From: an uncultured Porphyromonadaceae bacterium
GTDB lineage: Bacteria > Bacteroidota > Bacteroidia > Bacteroidales > Muribaculaceae
Direction: 5' to 3'
Length of the DNA: 64,000 bases
Assembly: GCA_947643165.1 (NCBI GenBank)
Contig: CANRVB010000012.1
Location: 1 to 64,000, forward strand
Shown here: piece after piece, positions 53,774 to 63,394 of the stretch
How positions within the stretch are numbered: position 1 is the stretch's first letter
How the letters are laid out: each line of letters opens with the position of its first letter
Translations under genes and position numbers: made by a program
Notes under the pieces: generated by a model
The model's database searches: none
Told to the model about the DNA's origin: nothing
What the model saw: only the letters and a program-made list of their open reading frames with translations

Positions 53774-54316
53774 ATGAAACACATTCTCACAAAATCAGCC
53801 AGACGATTGATGGCTATAACGGCCATAGCCGCAGCCGCAATCGCAGGTTCAGCAACAATGAACGCCCAGACATCGGTAAAAACACCTGATGTACCTCTAT
53901 ATTTCCAGGGAGTGGGACCGGCAGTAGCCGGATCGGCAAGTGTGGACCACCTGCCGAAGAGCGCCCGCGACTTTTTGGCAAAGCACTTCAAAAACAGCGT
54001 GGTAACGCGCGTGATGGAGGAGTATGCCGACGACCGCGGCTATGAGGTGAGCCTGAATGACGGCACTGACATAGAGTTCGACCAGAATGGTGAATGGACT
54101 GAGGTAGACGCCGGAAACGGCCTTGTGATAGCACAGCATCTGGTGAAAGCCCTGCTGCCTGAACGCGCCCGCAAAGAGCTTGAGAAACGCGAGGTTGTGG
54201 CAAAGGTGGAGACATTGAAGCGAGGCAAAAGCGGATATAAAGTTGAGCTACGCGGCGTGCAGCTGGATGACTACCGATTTGCAACCGACGGCAAGCTACT
54301 GAAAATCAGCGACTGA
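53774..54316 (+). CDS. Secreted PepSY-like (DUF2874) protein
   Basis: 180 aa from ATG 53774, signal peptide about 1-32 (cleavage near MNA-Q). The mature part carries VDHLPKSARDFLAKHFKNSVVTRVMEEYADDRGYEVSLNDGTDIEFDQNGEW in outline, then a second copy-like half (LLPERARKELEKREVVAKVETLKRGKSGYKVEL). This pair is the PepSY-like fold typed as putative beta-lactamase-inhibitor-like. Periplasmic role unknown. Its last 11 bases overlap the convergent NhaC gene. Confidence 0.85.
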   Translation: MKHILTKSARRLMAITAIAAAAIAGSATMNAQTSVKTPDVPLYFQGVGPAVAGSASVDHLPKSARDFLAKHFKNSVVTRVMEEYADDRGYEVSLNDGTDIEFDQNGEWTEVDAGNGLVIAQHLVKALLPERARKELEKREVVAKVETLKRGKSGYKVELRGVQLDDYRFATDGKLLKISD

Positions 54317-55631
54317 CCGCATGCCGGCGCCGACGAATGACGATAACCGACACTATCGTTGCAGCAGCAAGCATCCAGGGATAGTATAAGTATGGCCATG
54401 GGGCTGCAGGGGATATTCCTGCCAGTGCCGTGGCCATAAGTGTCTGCGCACCATAGGGAATTAGGCACTGCACTACGCATGATGCTGTATCAAGCAGACT
54501 GGCACTTTTGCGTGGATCGACACCGTAGCGGCGGCTTATCTCGGCAGAGAGGCTACCGACAGTGATGATGGCCACAGTGTTGTTTGCAGTGCAGAGATCT
54601 ACAATACCTACCAGAGCGGCTATGCAAGCCTGGGCACCGCGACTGCCTCGGATATGCCGCGTCATCGCGCGCAAGAGGAATGCGAAGCCACCGGCAGCAC
54701 GGATCACACCTACCATACCGGCTGAAAGGAGCGTGATTATTATGAGGTCGCCCATAGAGTCGATACCGTCGCCCATAAGCTTGCACATATCAAGCAGTCC
54801 GAGGCCGGAGATGACTCCACTGCACAATGCAGCGACAATGCCAGCTGTTAGCACAACAAGCACGTTGACCCCGCAAATAGCCAGCAGTATGATAAGGAGA
54901 TATGGAATTGTGAGCCATACAGATGGTGAGCCATCGAAACCCGCCAGAGGAAGATCGCGGCCTGTGCCAAGCAATATGTACAAGACAAGTGTGAGAACAG
55001 CAGCAGGTAGCACAATGAGGAGATTGGTGCGGAATTTGTCGGCCATGCGACAACCTTGAGTGCGTGTGGCGGCAATGGTAGTGTCGGATATAAAGCTAAG
55101 GTTGTCACCGAAAAAAGCACCACCGAGCACTACGGCCACCAACATAGGTACACTTCCGACAGCACCCGATGAGTGTGCGATCTCAACGGCGAGCGGTGTG
55201 ACAGCGACAACGGTACCCACCGATGTACCGATGGCAAGCGAAACAAGACATGAGGCCGAGAAAAGAGCGGGAACTATAAGCCATGAAGGAAATGCGCTGA
55301 GAGTGAGGGCAACCGTGGCCTCGACAGCCCCTGTTCCCTTTGCTAAAGCAGCAAATGCTCCGGCAAGGACAAATATCCAGATCATGTAGAGGATATCGCT
55401 GTGACCGGCCGACCGTGAGAAAACCTCGACACGTGAGGCAAGCTTACCACCACGACGCCACACAAGAATGCTCCACACGGAAGCTACGGTGAGGGCCACG
55501 GCGATAGGCATAGAGTAGAAATCGTTGACAGCCACCGAGACTGCGACATACAAAGCCAGAAAAACAGCAACAGGCGAGAGCGCCAGTAACCCCTGCTTCA
55601 AAGAGACGGATTCATCATATTTCAATTCCAT
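54306..55631 (-). CDS. NhaC-family Na+/H+ antiporter
   Basis: 441 aa, about 11 or 12 helices. Features of the NhaC/ArsB-like fold: FVLAGAFAALAKGTGAVEATV, IGTSVGTVVAVTPLAVEIAH, GGAFFGDNLSFISDTTIAATRTQGC and IVDLCTANNTVAIITVGS. The GDNLSFISDTTIAAT stretch is a strong NhaC signature. A -7 box TAATTTTG (55636-55643, minus strand) lies just upstream of the ATG, so the mRNA may be nearly leaderless. Sodium or proton substrate is from family. Confidence 0.88.
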   Translation of the reverse strand: MELKYDESVSLKQGLLALSPVAVFLALYVAVSVAVNDFYSMPIAVALTVASVWSILVWRRGGKLASRVEVFSRSAGHSDILYMIWIFVLAGAFAALAKGTGAVEATVALTLSAFPSWLIVPALFSASCLVSLAIGTSVGTVVAVTPLAVEIAHSSGAVGSVPMLVAVVLGGAFFGDNLSFISDTTIAATRTQGCRMADKFRTNLLIVLPAAVLTLVLYILLGTGRDLPLAGFDGSPSVWLTIPYLLIILLAICGVNVLVVLTAGIVAALCSGVISGLGLLDMCKLMGDGIDSMGDLIIITLLSAGMVGVIRAAGGFAFLLRAMTRHIRGSRGAQACIAALVGIVDLCTANNTVAIITVGSLSAEISRRYGVDPRKSASLLDTASCVVQCLIPYGAQTLMATALAGISPAAPWPYLYYPWMLAAATIVSVIVIRRRRHAVSR

Positions 55632-55727
55632 GCTACAAAATTACTAATTTTCCATACCCCGAAGCATAGGAATTGGCAGTTGTTAACGTTCTTTTCCTTT
55701 CATTCCGGCACAAAACGACAGCTATAG

Positions 55728-55759
55728 TTTGGGCAATTGTCAATTTTTATGTACTTTTG
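55728..55759 (+). promoter_or_regulatory. Promoter for the cytidylate-kinase-like gene
   Basis: TTTG (55728-55731), 20 bases, TACTTTTG (55752-55759). Full consensus. The leader is about 40 bases. Confidence 0.75.
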
Positions 55760-55804
55760 ATGTACCTCAACCGATAAATATGCACCAACTCATACCTTTT
55801 GACC

Positions 55805-56470
55805 ATGGATACTGAAAAATTGCCGATAGTGATCACAGTAGGACGCCAATTTGGCAGCGGCGGCCGCGAGATAGGCAAACTCCTTGCCGACACGTTCGGA
55901 ATGAAATATTATGACAAAGAGCTGCTTGCCGACGCAGCCCGCAAGGCGGGCGTGGATCAGGAATTCTTCGAGCGCAATGACGAACGCGCCCCAAGCTTTC
56001 TGGATGGCCTGTTCTCGTTCAGCCACGGCATGAATCCGATAAGCCTGTACGCCGGCAGCTCGCTTATAAGCGATGACAATCTCTACAGGGCACAAAGCGA
56101 ATTCATAGAGGAACTTGCGCATAAAGATCACTGCGTGATAGTAGGGCGTACAGCCGACTACATACTGCGCGAACATCCGAGAATGGTGTCGGTATTTGTC
56201 CATGCTCCTGCCGATGTATGTGCGGAGCGCATAATGCGCCGTCAGCCGGAACTGACCAAAGAAAAGGCACGCGCCCGTTTTCATAAGATGAACAAGCTGC
56301 GTGCCAATTACTATAACTTCTATACTGACAAAACCTGGGGTATGGCATCGAGCTATGACCTGACCATAGATACTTCTAAAGTTTCTGCTGCCGACATAGT
56401 CGATATCATAGCGGCCTATTGCCGCAGCCGGTTTGGCGATGATATACCGGAAGGAATGAAGAAGAAATGA
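55805..56470 (+). CDS. Cytidylate kinase-like family protein
   Basis: 221 aa from ATG 55805; the TTG at 55799 in the ORF track is less likely. P-loop-like start VITVGRQFGSGGREIGKLLAD and YDKELLADAARKAG are typical of the cytidylate_kinase2 family. VIVGRTADYILREHPRMVSVFVHAPADVCAERIMRR follows in outline. True CMP kinases have a different N-terminal P-loop, so the substrate is unknown. Stop abuts the convergent DUF308 gene without spacing. Confidence 0.85.
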   Translation: MDTEKLPIVITVGRQFGSGGREIGKLLADTFGMKYYDKELLADAARKAGVDQEFFERNDERAPSFLDGLFSFSHGMNPISLYAGSSLISDDNLYRAQSEFIEELAHKDHCVIVGRTADYILREHPRMVSVFVHAPADVCAERIMRRQPELTKEKARARFHKMNKLRANYYNFYTDKTWGMASSYDLTIDTSKVSAADIVDIIAAYCRSRFGDDIPEGMKKK

Positions 56471-57043
56471 TCAGTCGGTGATGCGTCGGCGGCTGTTGGT
56501 CCCGACAAACTCAAAGACAGAGTTGACGGCCGATGCCACAAGCGCGATTCCGGTGATAAGAACCACAATCTCGTTCATTGTGCGGACATCCGTGCAAAGA
56601 ATTATTATGCCACTTATGATCATCAGTACCGGAATGATATAGAACCACCACGGCATATAATATGCTTTTGAGGCCATAATAATGGTAACAATGTGGAATA
56701 TGCCGTAGAGTACGAGTATCGCTCCGAAGAAATAGGCAACCAACCCCACAAAGAAACCAGGCACACAGACCATCCATAAGCCAAGAGCAATGGCTCCGAC
56801 CGATGCCCACATGGTGGAACGGACAGCAGTGCGAACCTGCGGCTCGTCCTGAGCGAGAGTTTTTACTTCACGATGGTTTGACAGGGCCACACCGACACTA
56901 TAGAGCGACGGGACGATCAAAGCCACACCTACAGCCACCACAAGCCAGTTGAGGAGATCAATGCGATTGTGGCAGACTATCAAAACTATGCCCACGATAA
57001 GAACCACAATCATCGTGAGCCAATTGCTGGCTGAGTTCTTCAT
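56471..57043 (-). CDS. HdeD/DUF308-like membrane protein
   Basis: 190 aa from ATG 57043, six helices in pairs (for example LTMIVVLIVGIVLIVCHN, ALGLWMVCVPGFFVGLVAYFFG, YIIPVLMIISGIIILCTD). The pattern of short paired helices resembles HdeD and DUF308 proteins, which E. coli links to acid stress. The ORF-track extension to 57157 crosses a terminator hairpin and is rejected. Function unknown. Confidence 0.75.
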   Translation of the reverse strand: MKNSASNWLTMIVVLIVGIVLIVCHNRIDLLNWLVVAVGVALIVPSLYSVGVALSNHREVKTLAQDEPQVRTAVRSTMWASVGAIALGLWMVCVPGFFVGLVAYFFGAILVLYGIFHIVTIIMASKAYYMPWWFYIIPVLMIISGIIILCTDVRTMNEIVVLITGIALVASAVNSVFEFVGTNSRRRITD

Positions 57044-57076
57044 ATCTTCAGAAAAATTAAAACAACATGATGAGAC

Positions 57077-57112
57077 AAAATGCCGTGGGCAAATATATTG
57101 CCACGGCATTTT
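57077..57112 (-). terminator. Terminator of the suf operon
   Basis: AAAATGCCGTGGGCAA and TTGCCACGGCATTTT form a long stem (one bulge) with a short loop. T-runs flank it on both strands. It ends sufS, and the loop contains TATATTTG (57090-57097, minus strand), a possible -7 box for the DUF308 gene. Confidence 0.75.
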
Positions 57113-57149
57113 TAGAACACGTTCAGACGGTTGAAAGTTCTGACAGATT

Positions 57150-58376
57150 TCAGACAAGCATCGGGGCTATACGCTTGAGCGCATCGACAAAACGGTCGGC
57201 CTCTTCCATCGTATTGTAAAGAGCGAATGAAGCCCTGACAGTCCCATCAATACCAAGCGACTGCATAAGCGGTTGGGCACAATGATGACCGGTCCGCACA
57301 GCTATACCGAGCTTGTCGAGCAACAGCCCGGTATCGTAATGATGCGCGCTACCGAGAAGGAATGAAATTATCCCGGCTTTGCCCGGCGCTGTGCCAAACA
57401 GACGTATGCCGGGGATCTCCGATACCATGCGTGCCTGCGCGTGCTGCATCAGAGCTTCCTCGTGAGCAGCTATAGCTTTGGTTCCTATACCGGCAAGATA
57501 GTCTATTGCAATGCGGAATGCTGCAATTCCGACATAGTCGGGAGTTCCCGCCTCAAACTTGAACGGGAGATCGGCCCATGTAGTATGCTCGAATGTGACA
57601 TGCGATATCATCTCTCCACCACCCTGATAAGGTGGCATCTTATCGAGCAACTCACGGCGCCCATAGAGTATGCCTACACCTGTGGGACCATACATTTTGT
57701 GACTGGAAAAAGCATAAAAATCAGCGCCGATATCATGAACATTGACCGCTGTATGAGCGATTGCCTGTGCGCCGTCGACCATCATCACCGCACCTGCCTG
57801 ATGAGCCAACCTTGCCATCTCGGCCACAGGATTGACCGTGCCGAGGACATTGCTGACGTGGGCTGCCGATACAACTTTGGTCCGCGGTCCGAGCATAGCC
57901 TTATATGCCTCCATGTCAAGCGATCCGTCGCTATGAAGTGGCACAACCTTGATGACAACACCCCTACGCTGACGCAATAGTTGCCAGGGTACAATATTGG
58001 CATGATGCTCCATAGTGGTGAGCACGATCTCATCGCCTTCATCAAGCAGCTGACCGTAGCTTGATGCCACAAGATTGATGGCCTCAGTGGCGCCGCGGGT
58101 AAATATCACCTCTTCCGTAGATTCAGCACCGATGAATTCACGTACACGCTCGCGTGTGCGTTCCATCAGTTCTGTTCCTTCCTGTGACAATGTATGCACT
58201 CCCCGATGCACATTGGCCTTGTGAGTATAGTACATCTCCTCGATCATATCGACCACACAGCGCGGAGTCTGTGTAGTTGCCGCATTATCAAGATAGACAA
58301 GCGGACGTCCGTAGACGGTACGTTTGAGCAACGGGAAATCCTGTCTCAGTTCATTGATTTCGGACGAGGTCATCAT
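57150..58376 (-). CDS. sufS: SufS-type cysteine desulfurase
   Basis: PLP enzyme that removes sulfur from cysteine for Fe-S cluster assembly. 408 aa. Motifs: YLDNAATTQTP at the start, TMEHHANIVPWQ, AFSSHKMYGPTGVGILYG with the PLP Lys, and RTGHHCAQPLMQSLG with the catalytic Cys, the SufS/CsdA type. Last gene of sufBCDS. No SufE or SufU is adjacent. Confidence 0.96.
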   Translation of the reverse strand: MMTSSEINELRQDFPLLKRTVYGRPLVYLDNAATTQTPRCVVDMIEEMYYTHKANVHRGVHTLSQEGTELMERTRERVREFIGAESTEEVIFTRGATEAINLVASSYGQLLDEGDEIVLTTMEHHANIVPWQLLRQRRGVVIKVVPLHSDGSLDMEAYKAMLGPRTKVVSAAHVSNVLGTVNPVAEMARLAHQAGAVMMVDGAQAIAHTAVNVHDIGADFYAFSSHKMYGPTGVGILYGRRELLDKMPPYQGGGEMISHVTFEHTTWADLPFKFEAGTPDYVGIAAFRIAIDYLAGIGTKAIAAHEEALMQHAQARMVSEIPGIRLFGTAPGKAGIISFLLGSAHHYDTGLLLDKLGIAVRTGHHCAQPLMQSLGIDGTVRASFALYNTMEEADRFVDALKRIAPMLV

Positions 58377-58396
58377 AATATATCCAGGAAGAGTTG

Positions 58397-59776
58397 TTAA
58401 GATTGTTTTGATGCGTCATCCGCGCATGAATGACGGCAGTCTATGCAATGTGCAGCATCGCCCGACAGACGACGATCGACAAGCTGTCTAAGACGATCGT
58501 TGAGCCCCGGCATACGCACACTGTCTATAACATCGGACATAAACGCCTGCATGAGCATCCTGCGTGCGTCGGCCTCCGGTATACCACGTGTGCGCATATA
58601 AAACAGTGCTTCCTGATCAAGCTGGCCGGTTGCCGATCCGTGCGAGCACTTCACATCGTCGCAATAAATCTCAAGCTGTGGCTTTGAATGCATTCTGGCC
58701 CCTACAGAGGCAATGATATTACGATTGCTCTGATAAGATTCCGTATGAACAGCACCTGGCGCAACATATATTGATCCTTCGAATGCGCCATCGGCCTCAT
58801 CTGAAAGCACATACTTGAACAGTTGATGAGAGTGGCAACGCGGAGCGGCATGCACAATATTAGTGTGATTGTCGATCTTCTGATGCGCACTTCCGATGGC
58901 CATACCTCCTACAAAGGTATCACAATGTTCTCCCTCGAGCCGGATATCGAAGTCGTTACGTGTGCGACCGCAGTTCAATGTGATCTCATCAATGAGCAGA
59001 TGTGAACCTTCCTGCTGTGTCACATACATGGCGGAACAGCGCGAAGTGGCATCGCTCGCCTCCTCCATGTCATAAAGATCGAGACGTGCATTACGTTCGA
59101 GCACAATCTCTGATACAGATGAAGACATGCACTCCACCGCACCAAGTCCGGTATGGTCGCATATAAGAAGCTGAGCCTCCGAATCTTCCTCCATTACTAC
59201 CAGCAGACGTCGTACAGCCATAACCGGGTTTCCACCCGCCATGAGATTGACTATCTGCAGAGGCTTGGATAGATGCACGCCCTTATTGACTCTGACAAGC
59301 AATCCATCCTGGGCAAGAAGAGTGTTTAGCGCGACTTCCGGGCGCGACAAGCCTGCGATTTTTCCGTAGTACCCGGCAAGCCACTCATAATCGGTTTCAC
59401 TGAGATCGGAAAAACGACAGAACCTCACTCCCTCAGGAAGCCGACTGAGAGACTTGGACAAATGGATCGTATCGTTGACCACTACAGCCAGATACGTACT
59501 CATCGCCGGAACTCCGCAATGAAAAGCAGCCGCAACATCGGCTGTCACCTGGAGCCGTGAGATATTCAGACCATAGTCGGGCGCAAACATTTCGGCCAAC
59601 GATGTACGCTCGTAGTCCTCGCTTCCACGCGCTGGGAGCTGTTGTCCAACCACTACCTGAAGAGCTGACGCACGCAAGGCATTGAGCGGACTCAACGAAC
59701 AATTGTTGATAGTAGCGGAATGCTCATTGTAGAGATCCGCATACTGTAAAAGCGGATTGGCTGAGGCACTCATCAT
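58397..59776 (-). CDS. sufD: Fe-S assembly protein SufD
   Basis: Scaffold partner of SufB and SufC. 459 aa. C-terminal beta-helix features: NRNIIASVGARMHSKPQLEIYCDDVKCSHGSATGQLD in outline, then EALFYMRTRGIPEADARRMLMQAF, the SufB/D hallmark with conserved CSHG. Start overlaps the sufC stop, so translation is coupled. The last ten residues or so include CIDCRHSCADDASK, a Cys-rich tail that is longer than usual. Confidence 0.95.
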   Translation of the reverse strand: MMSASANPLLQYADLYNEHSATINNCSLSPLNALRASALQVVVGQQLPARGSEDYERTSLAEMFAPDYGLNISRLQVTADVAAAFHCGVPAMSTYLAVVVNDTIHLSKSLSRLPEGVRFCRFSDLSETDYEWLAGYYGKIAGLSRPEVALNTLLAQDGLLVRVNKGVHLSKPLQIVNLMAGGNPVMAVRRLLVVMEEDSEAQLLICDHTGLGAVECMSSSVSEIVLERNARLDLYDMEEASDATSRCSAMYVTQQEGSHLLIDEITLNCGRTRNDFDIRLEGEHCDTFVGGMAIGSAHQKIDNHTNIVHAAPRCHSHQLFKYVLSDEADGAFEGSIYVAPGAVHTESYQSNRNIIASVGARMHSKPQLEIYCDDVKCSHGSATGQLDQEALFYMRTRGIPEADARRMLMQAFMSDVIDSVRMPGLNDRLRQLVDRRLSGDAAHCIDCRHSCADDASKQS

Positions 59777-60558
59777 TTGGCAGCCTCCCCTGCATTATTA
59801 TCAATTTCTTCCTTGATCCAGTCGTAACCTTTTTCCTCAAGTTCAAGAGCAAGCTCCGGACCACCAGTACGCACAATGCGTCCCTTGTAGAGCACATGCA
59901 CAAAATCTGGTTTGATATAGTCAAGCAGACGCTGATAGTGAGTTATAACTATGGTTGCATTGCGGTCGGTACGCAGTTTATTGACACCTCCGGCAACAAT
60001 ACGCAGCGCATCAATATCCAGACCGGAATCTGTCTCGTCAAGAATGGACAGACGCGGCTCGAGCATAGCCATCTGAAAAATTTCATTGCGCTTCTTCTCA
60101 CCGCCTGAGAATCCTTCGTTTACAGAACGTGATGCCAGCTTATTGTCAAGCTCTACGACAGCACGCTTCTGACGCATAAGTTTAAGAAAATCGGATGCAC
60201 CCAACGGCTCTTCCCCGAGATACTTTCGCTTGGCATTGACTGCTGCACGCATGAAATTGACCATAGATACACCTGGTATCTCCACCGGATACTGGAAGGA
60301 CAGGAACAGACCCTCGTGCGAACGATCCTCTGGAGAGAGATCGAGCAGCTCCACGCCAGCCAGACGTGCTGATCCTTCAGTGACGCTGAAGGCCGGATTA
60401 CCGGCAAGCACCTCGCTCAGAGTACTTTTACCCGATCCGTTAGGACCCATGATAGCGTGTACCTCTCCCGGTCCGACGGTGAGGTTGATACCTTTAAGAA
60501 TCTCTTTGCCTTCGATACCGGCGTGAAGATTGACAACTTCGAGAAGTTTCTCTTTCAT
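59773..60558 (-). CDS. sufC: Fe-S assembly ATPase SufC
   Basis: ABC-type ATPase that drives SufBCD. 261 aa. Walker A GPNGSGKSTLSEVL, a Q-loop at SFQYPVEIPGVSMVNFMRA, signature FSGGEKKRNEIFQM, Walker B LSILDETDSGLDIDAL, and H-loop TIVITHYQRLL. The SGGEKKR and DETDSGLD forms are typical of SufC. 36 bases follow sufB. Confidence 0.97.
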   Translation of the reverse strand: MKEKLLEVVNLHAGIEGKEILKGINLTVGPGEVHAIMGPNGSGKSTLSEVLAGNPAFSVTEGSARLAGVELLDLSPEDRSHEGLFLSFQYPVEIPGVSMVNFMRAAVNAKRKYLGEEPLGASDFLKLMRQKRAVVELDNKLASRSVNEGFSGGEKKRNEIFQMAMLEPRLSILDETDSGLDIDALRIVAGGVNKLRTDRNATIVITHYQRLLDYIKPDFVHVLYKGRIVRTGGPELALELEEKGYDWIKEEIDNNAGEAAK

Positions 60559-60594
60559 ATTTGGAGAAGTGGATTATTCGTTCATTTGATTTAC

Positions 60595-62076
60595 TTAGCC
60601 TACAGATCCTTCGAGGGATATCTGAAGCAGTTTCTGCGCCTCGACAGCAAACTCCATAGGGAGTTTGTTCATTACCTCCTTGGCATATCCGTTGACAATC
60701 AGGCCTACGGCTTCCTCAGTCGGAATGCCTCGTTGATTGCAATAGAACAGTTGATCTTCGGAGATCTTGGATGTGGTTGCTTCATGTTCGACTACAGCCG
60801 AATCGTTCTGCACATCGATGTATGGGAATGTATGCGCTCCGCAGTCAGGTCCGAGAAGCAGCGAATCGCACTGAGTGTAATTGCGCACGCCATCGGCTTT
60901 TGCAGCCACCTTGACCAAACCACGATAGGAATTCTGCGAGTGTCCCGCCGATATGCCTTTCGACACGATTGTGCTTCGTGTGTTGCGTCCGATGTGTATC
61001 ATCTTGGTACCTGTGTCGGCCTGTTGACGTCCACGTGTGACGGCTACAGAGTAAAACTCGCCCACCGAGTTGTCACCCGCAAGAACACAACTGGGATACT
61101 TCCATGTTATGGCAGAACCGGTCTCGACCTGCGTCCATGACAGCTTGCAGTTGTCACCACGGCACAGACCTCGTTTGGTGACAAAGTTGTATACACCGCC
61201 ACGGCCTTGAGCATCGCCTGCATACCAGTTCTGTACAGTAGAATACTTGACTTCAGCTCTATCCTCGACGATTATCTCGACAATAGCCGCATGAAGCTGA
61301 TTTTCATCGCGCATAGGAGCCGTACAGCCTTCAAGATAGCTTACATAGGCATCATCATCGGCCACTATTAGTGTGCGTTCGAACTGACCTGTACCGGAAG
61401 CATTGATTCGGAAATATGTGGAAAGCTCCATCGGACATCTGACACCCTTTGGGATATATACAAAAGAGCCATCTGAGAAAACAGCCGAGTTGAGCGCGGC
61501 AAAGAAGTTATCACGGTAGCTGACCACCGATCCCAGATATCGTTTCACCAGATCAGGATAGTCCTTGACAGCCTCGCTTATAGAGCAGAAGATTATTCCC
61601 ATCTCAGCGAGTTTCTCGCGATGTGTGGTCTTTACACTGACAGAGTCCATCACGGCATCGACAGCCATGCCTGCGAGCGCCTTCTGTTCTTGAAGCGGTA
61701 TGCCCAGACGGTTGAAGGTGTCAAGGAGTTCGGGATCTACCTCATCAAGCGACTTGGGGCCCTCTTTTTTCTTTGGGGCCGCCCAATAGCTTATTGCCTG
61801 GTAGTCTATTTCAGGGATGTCGAGATGAGCCCAACGGGGCATAGTCAGTGTCTTCCAGTATCTGAACGCCTTGAGGCGGAAATCAAGAAGCCATTCAGGT
61901 TCACCTTTTTTGGCCGATATAAACCTGACTACATCTTCATTGAGACTAGGTGGAAGTATATCTGTCTCTATGTCGGTTGTAAAACCGTATTTATAATCGC
62001 CGTTTGTCACCTCGCTCAACGTAGGGTCGAGCTGGCTGCGCGAAGTATCATTGTTTTCGGAAACTATCTTGGTCAT
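60595..62076 (-). CDS. sufB: Fe-S assembly scaffold SufB
   Basis: Scaffold on which clusters are built. 493 aa. Motifs: [36 protein letters not shown] in outline at the N-terminus, [20 protein letters not shown], and C-terminal [18 protein letters not shown], then [22 protein letters not shown] with the conserved Cys pair, and [25 protein letters not shown]. First gene of the operon. A -7 box CAAAATTA on the plus strand (62157-62164) could start it on the minus strand, with a leader of about 80 bases, but no -33 is clear. Confidence 0.97.
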   Translation of the reverse strand: MTKIVSENNDTSRSQLDPTLSEVTNGDYKYGFTTDIETDILPPSLNEDVVRFISAKKGEPEWLLDFRLKAFRYWKTLTMPRWAHLDIPEIDYQAISYWAAPKKKEGPKSLDEVDPELLDTFNRLGIPLQEQKALAGMAVDAVMDSVSVKTTHREKLAEMGIIFCSISEAVKDYPDLVKRYLGSVVSYRDNFFAALNSAVFSDGSFVYIPKGVRCPMELSTYFRINASGTGQFERTLIVADDDAYVSYLEGCTAPMRDENQLHAAIVEIIVEDRAEVKYSTVQNWYAGDAQGRGGVYNFVTKRGLCRGDNCKLSWTQVETGSAITWKYPSCVLAGDNSVGEFYSVAVTRGRQQADTGTKMIHIGRNTRSTIVSKGISAGHSQNSYRGLVKVAAKADGVRNYTQCDSLLLGPDCGAHTFPYIDVQNDSAVVEHEATTSKISEDQLFYCNQRGIPTEEAVGLIVNGYAKEVMNKLPMEFAVEAQKLLQISLEGSVG

Positions 62077-62156
62077 TTGCGAATCTTTGTTCGGACGGTT
62101 AAATTATAACAACCGTCGACGGAAGCAGGTTGAGGAGTGATACGTTTAAGTGAATG

Positions 62157-62164
62157 CAAAATTA
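62157..62164 (-). promoter_or_regulatory. -7 box TAATTTTG for the suf operon
   Basis: TAATTTTG on the minus strand, about 80 bases before the sufB ATG at 62076. The -33 element is unclear. It overlaps the control region of the divergent GT4 gene. Confidence 0.4.
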
Positions 62165-62173
62165 CAAAAAATA

Positions 62174-62204
62174 CTTGTACAGCGGTTTATTTATCGTACA
62201 TTTG
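62174..62204 (+). promoter_or_regulatory. Promoter for the GT4 gene
   Basis: CTTG (62174-62177), 19 bases, TACATTTG (62197-62204), then CA. It lies just before ATG 62213, giving almost no leader. Confidence 0.65.
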
Positions 62205-62212
62205 CAACAGTT

Positions 62213-63394
62213 ATGGACTTCAGCAATCTTACTATAGGTTATGACGCCAAGCGCGCCGTGTGCAATAATACAGGTTTGGGCAATTACAGCCGGCTTGTGA
62301 TTGACGTTTTATCGGAAGAAGACCACCATCCGTATCTAAAACTGTACACGCCCGATCCGTCGCGCCGAAACAACCGGCTCGATCCGCTGCTGAAGCGGGA
62401 GGGTGTCGAACTTACAGGACCAAAAGGGATATTATGGAAACACTTGAACGCGCTGTGGAGAGTGAGCGGAGGAATAACATCGCAAATCAAGACTGATGGC
62501 GTGGCACTGTTCCACGGACTTAGCAACGAGCTCCCGCTTGATATACCTAAAGCCGGCATTCCATCGGTGGTTACCATACATGATGTGATATTCCATCGGC
62601 AGAAAGACAATTATAAACCGGTCGACCGCCTGATATATGACTTCAAATGGCGACACGCTATAGCCAATGCCACCCGCATCATAGCGATAAGCGAATGCAC
62701 CAAGCGCGACATTATAGAACTATACCATGCCGATCCTGACAAGATAGACGTGATATACCAAGGTTGCCATCCAGTGTTCTGCGAACCTGTGACACCCGCC
62801 GATATAGATCGCGTGTCAAGGACATACAATCTGCCCAAACGCTATATAGCTACAGTTGGGACTATAGAACCACGCAAAAACCAGTTGCAAGCAGTAAAAG
62901 CCCTCCCCTACCTTGACAATGATATCAAATTAGTGATAGTGGGCCGCGGTAGGGAACCATACGCAAGCCGGGTGATCACCGAAGCCCGTCGATCGGGAGT
63001 GGAAGACAGGATTATACGACTGGATGGCGTACCGCTCTCCGATCTTCCAGCTATATATGCCGGTGCGTTTGCAGCGTCTTATACATCGCGATATGAAGGA
63101 TTCGGACTACCTGTGATAGAAGCATTAAACACCCGTACACCAGTGATAGCAGCAAAAGGATCATGCCTGGAAGAGGCTGGCGGTACTGGCGCCATATATG
63201 TAGATCCCGACAATGTGGGTGAGTTTGTTGAAGCGGCAAAAACGATAGCCGCTCACGGAGACATTGCACTCCGCATGGCATCGGAAGGAAATGAATATGT
63301 AAGACGGTTCAGCCGCGCGAACTTAACCAGTGGGCTACTCAACTCCTACTCACGCGCCATAGAAGAATTTGGTCGCGTCGCACGCATAAAGTAA
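62213..63394 (+). CDS. GT4-family glycosyltransferase
   Basis: 393 aa from ATG 62213; the ORF-track start (62150) lies upstream of the promoter. Retaining GT-B enzyme. Opening IGYDAKRAVCNNTGLGNYSRLVIDVL, then VTIHDVIFHRQKDNY, then the sugar-nucleotide part GTIEPRKNQLQAVKALPYLDND, and EGFGLPVIEALNTRTPVIAAKGSCLEEAGG with the E-x7-E pair. Closest in pattern to mannosyl- or glucosyltransferases. Acceptor unknown. Ends inside the convergent MATE gene (49-base overlap). Confidence 0.9.
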   Translation: MDFSNLTIGYDAKRAVCNNTGLGNYSRLVIDVLSEEDHHPYLKLYTPDPSRRNNRLDPLLKREGVELTGPKGILWKHLNALWRVSGGITSQIKTDGVALFHGLSNELPLDIPKAGIPSVVTIHDVIFHRQKDNYKPVDRLIYDFKWRHAIANATRIIAISECTKRDIIELYHADPDKIDVIYQGCHPVFCEPVTPADIDRVSRTYNLPKRYIATVGTIEPRKNQLQAVKALPYLDNDIKLVIVGRGREPYASRVITEARRSGVEDRIIRLDGVPLSDLPAIYAGAFAASYTSRYEGFGLPVIEALNTRTPVIAAKGSCLEEAGGTGAIYVDPDNVGEFVEAAKTIAAHGDIALRMASEGNEYVRRFSRANLTSGLLNSYSRAIEEFGRVARIK

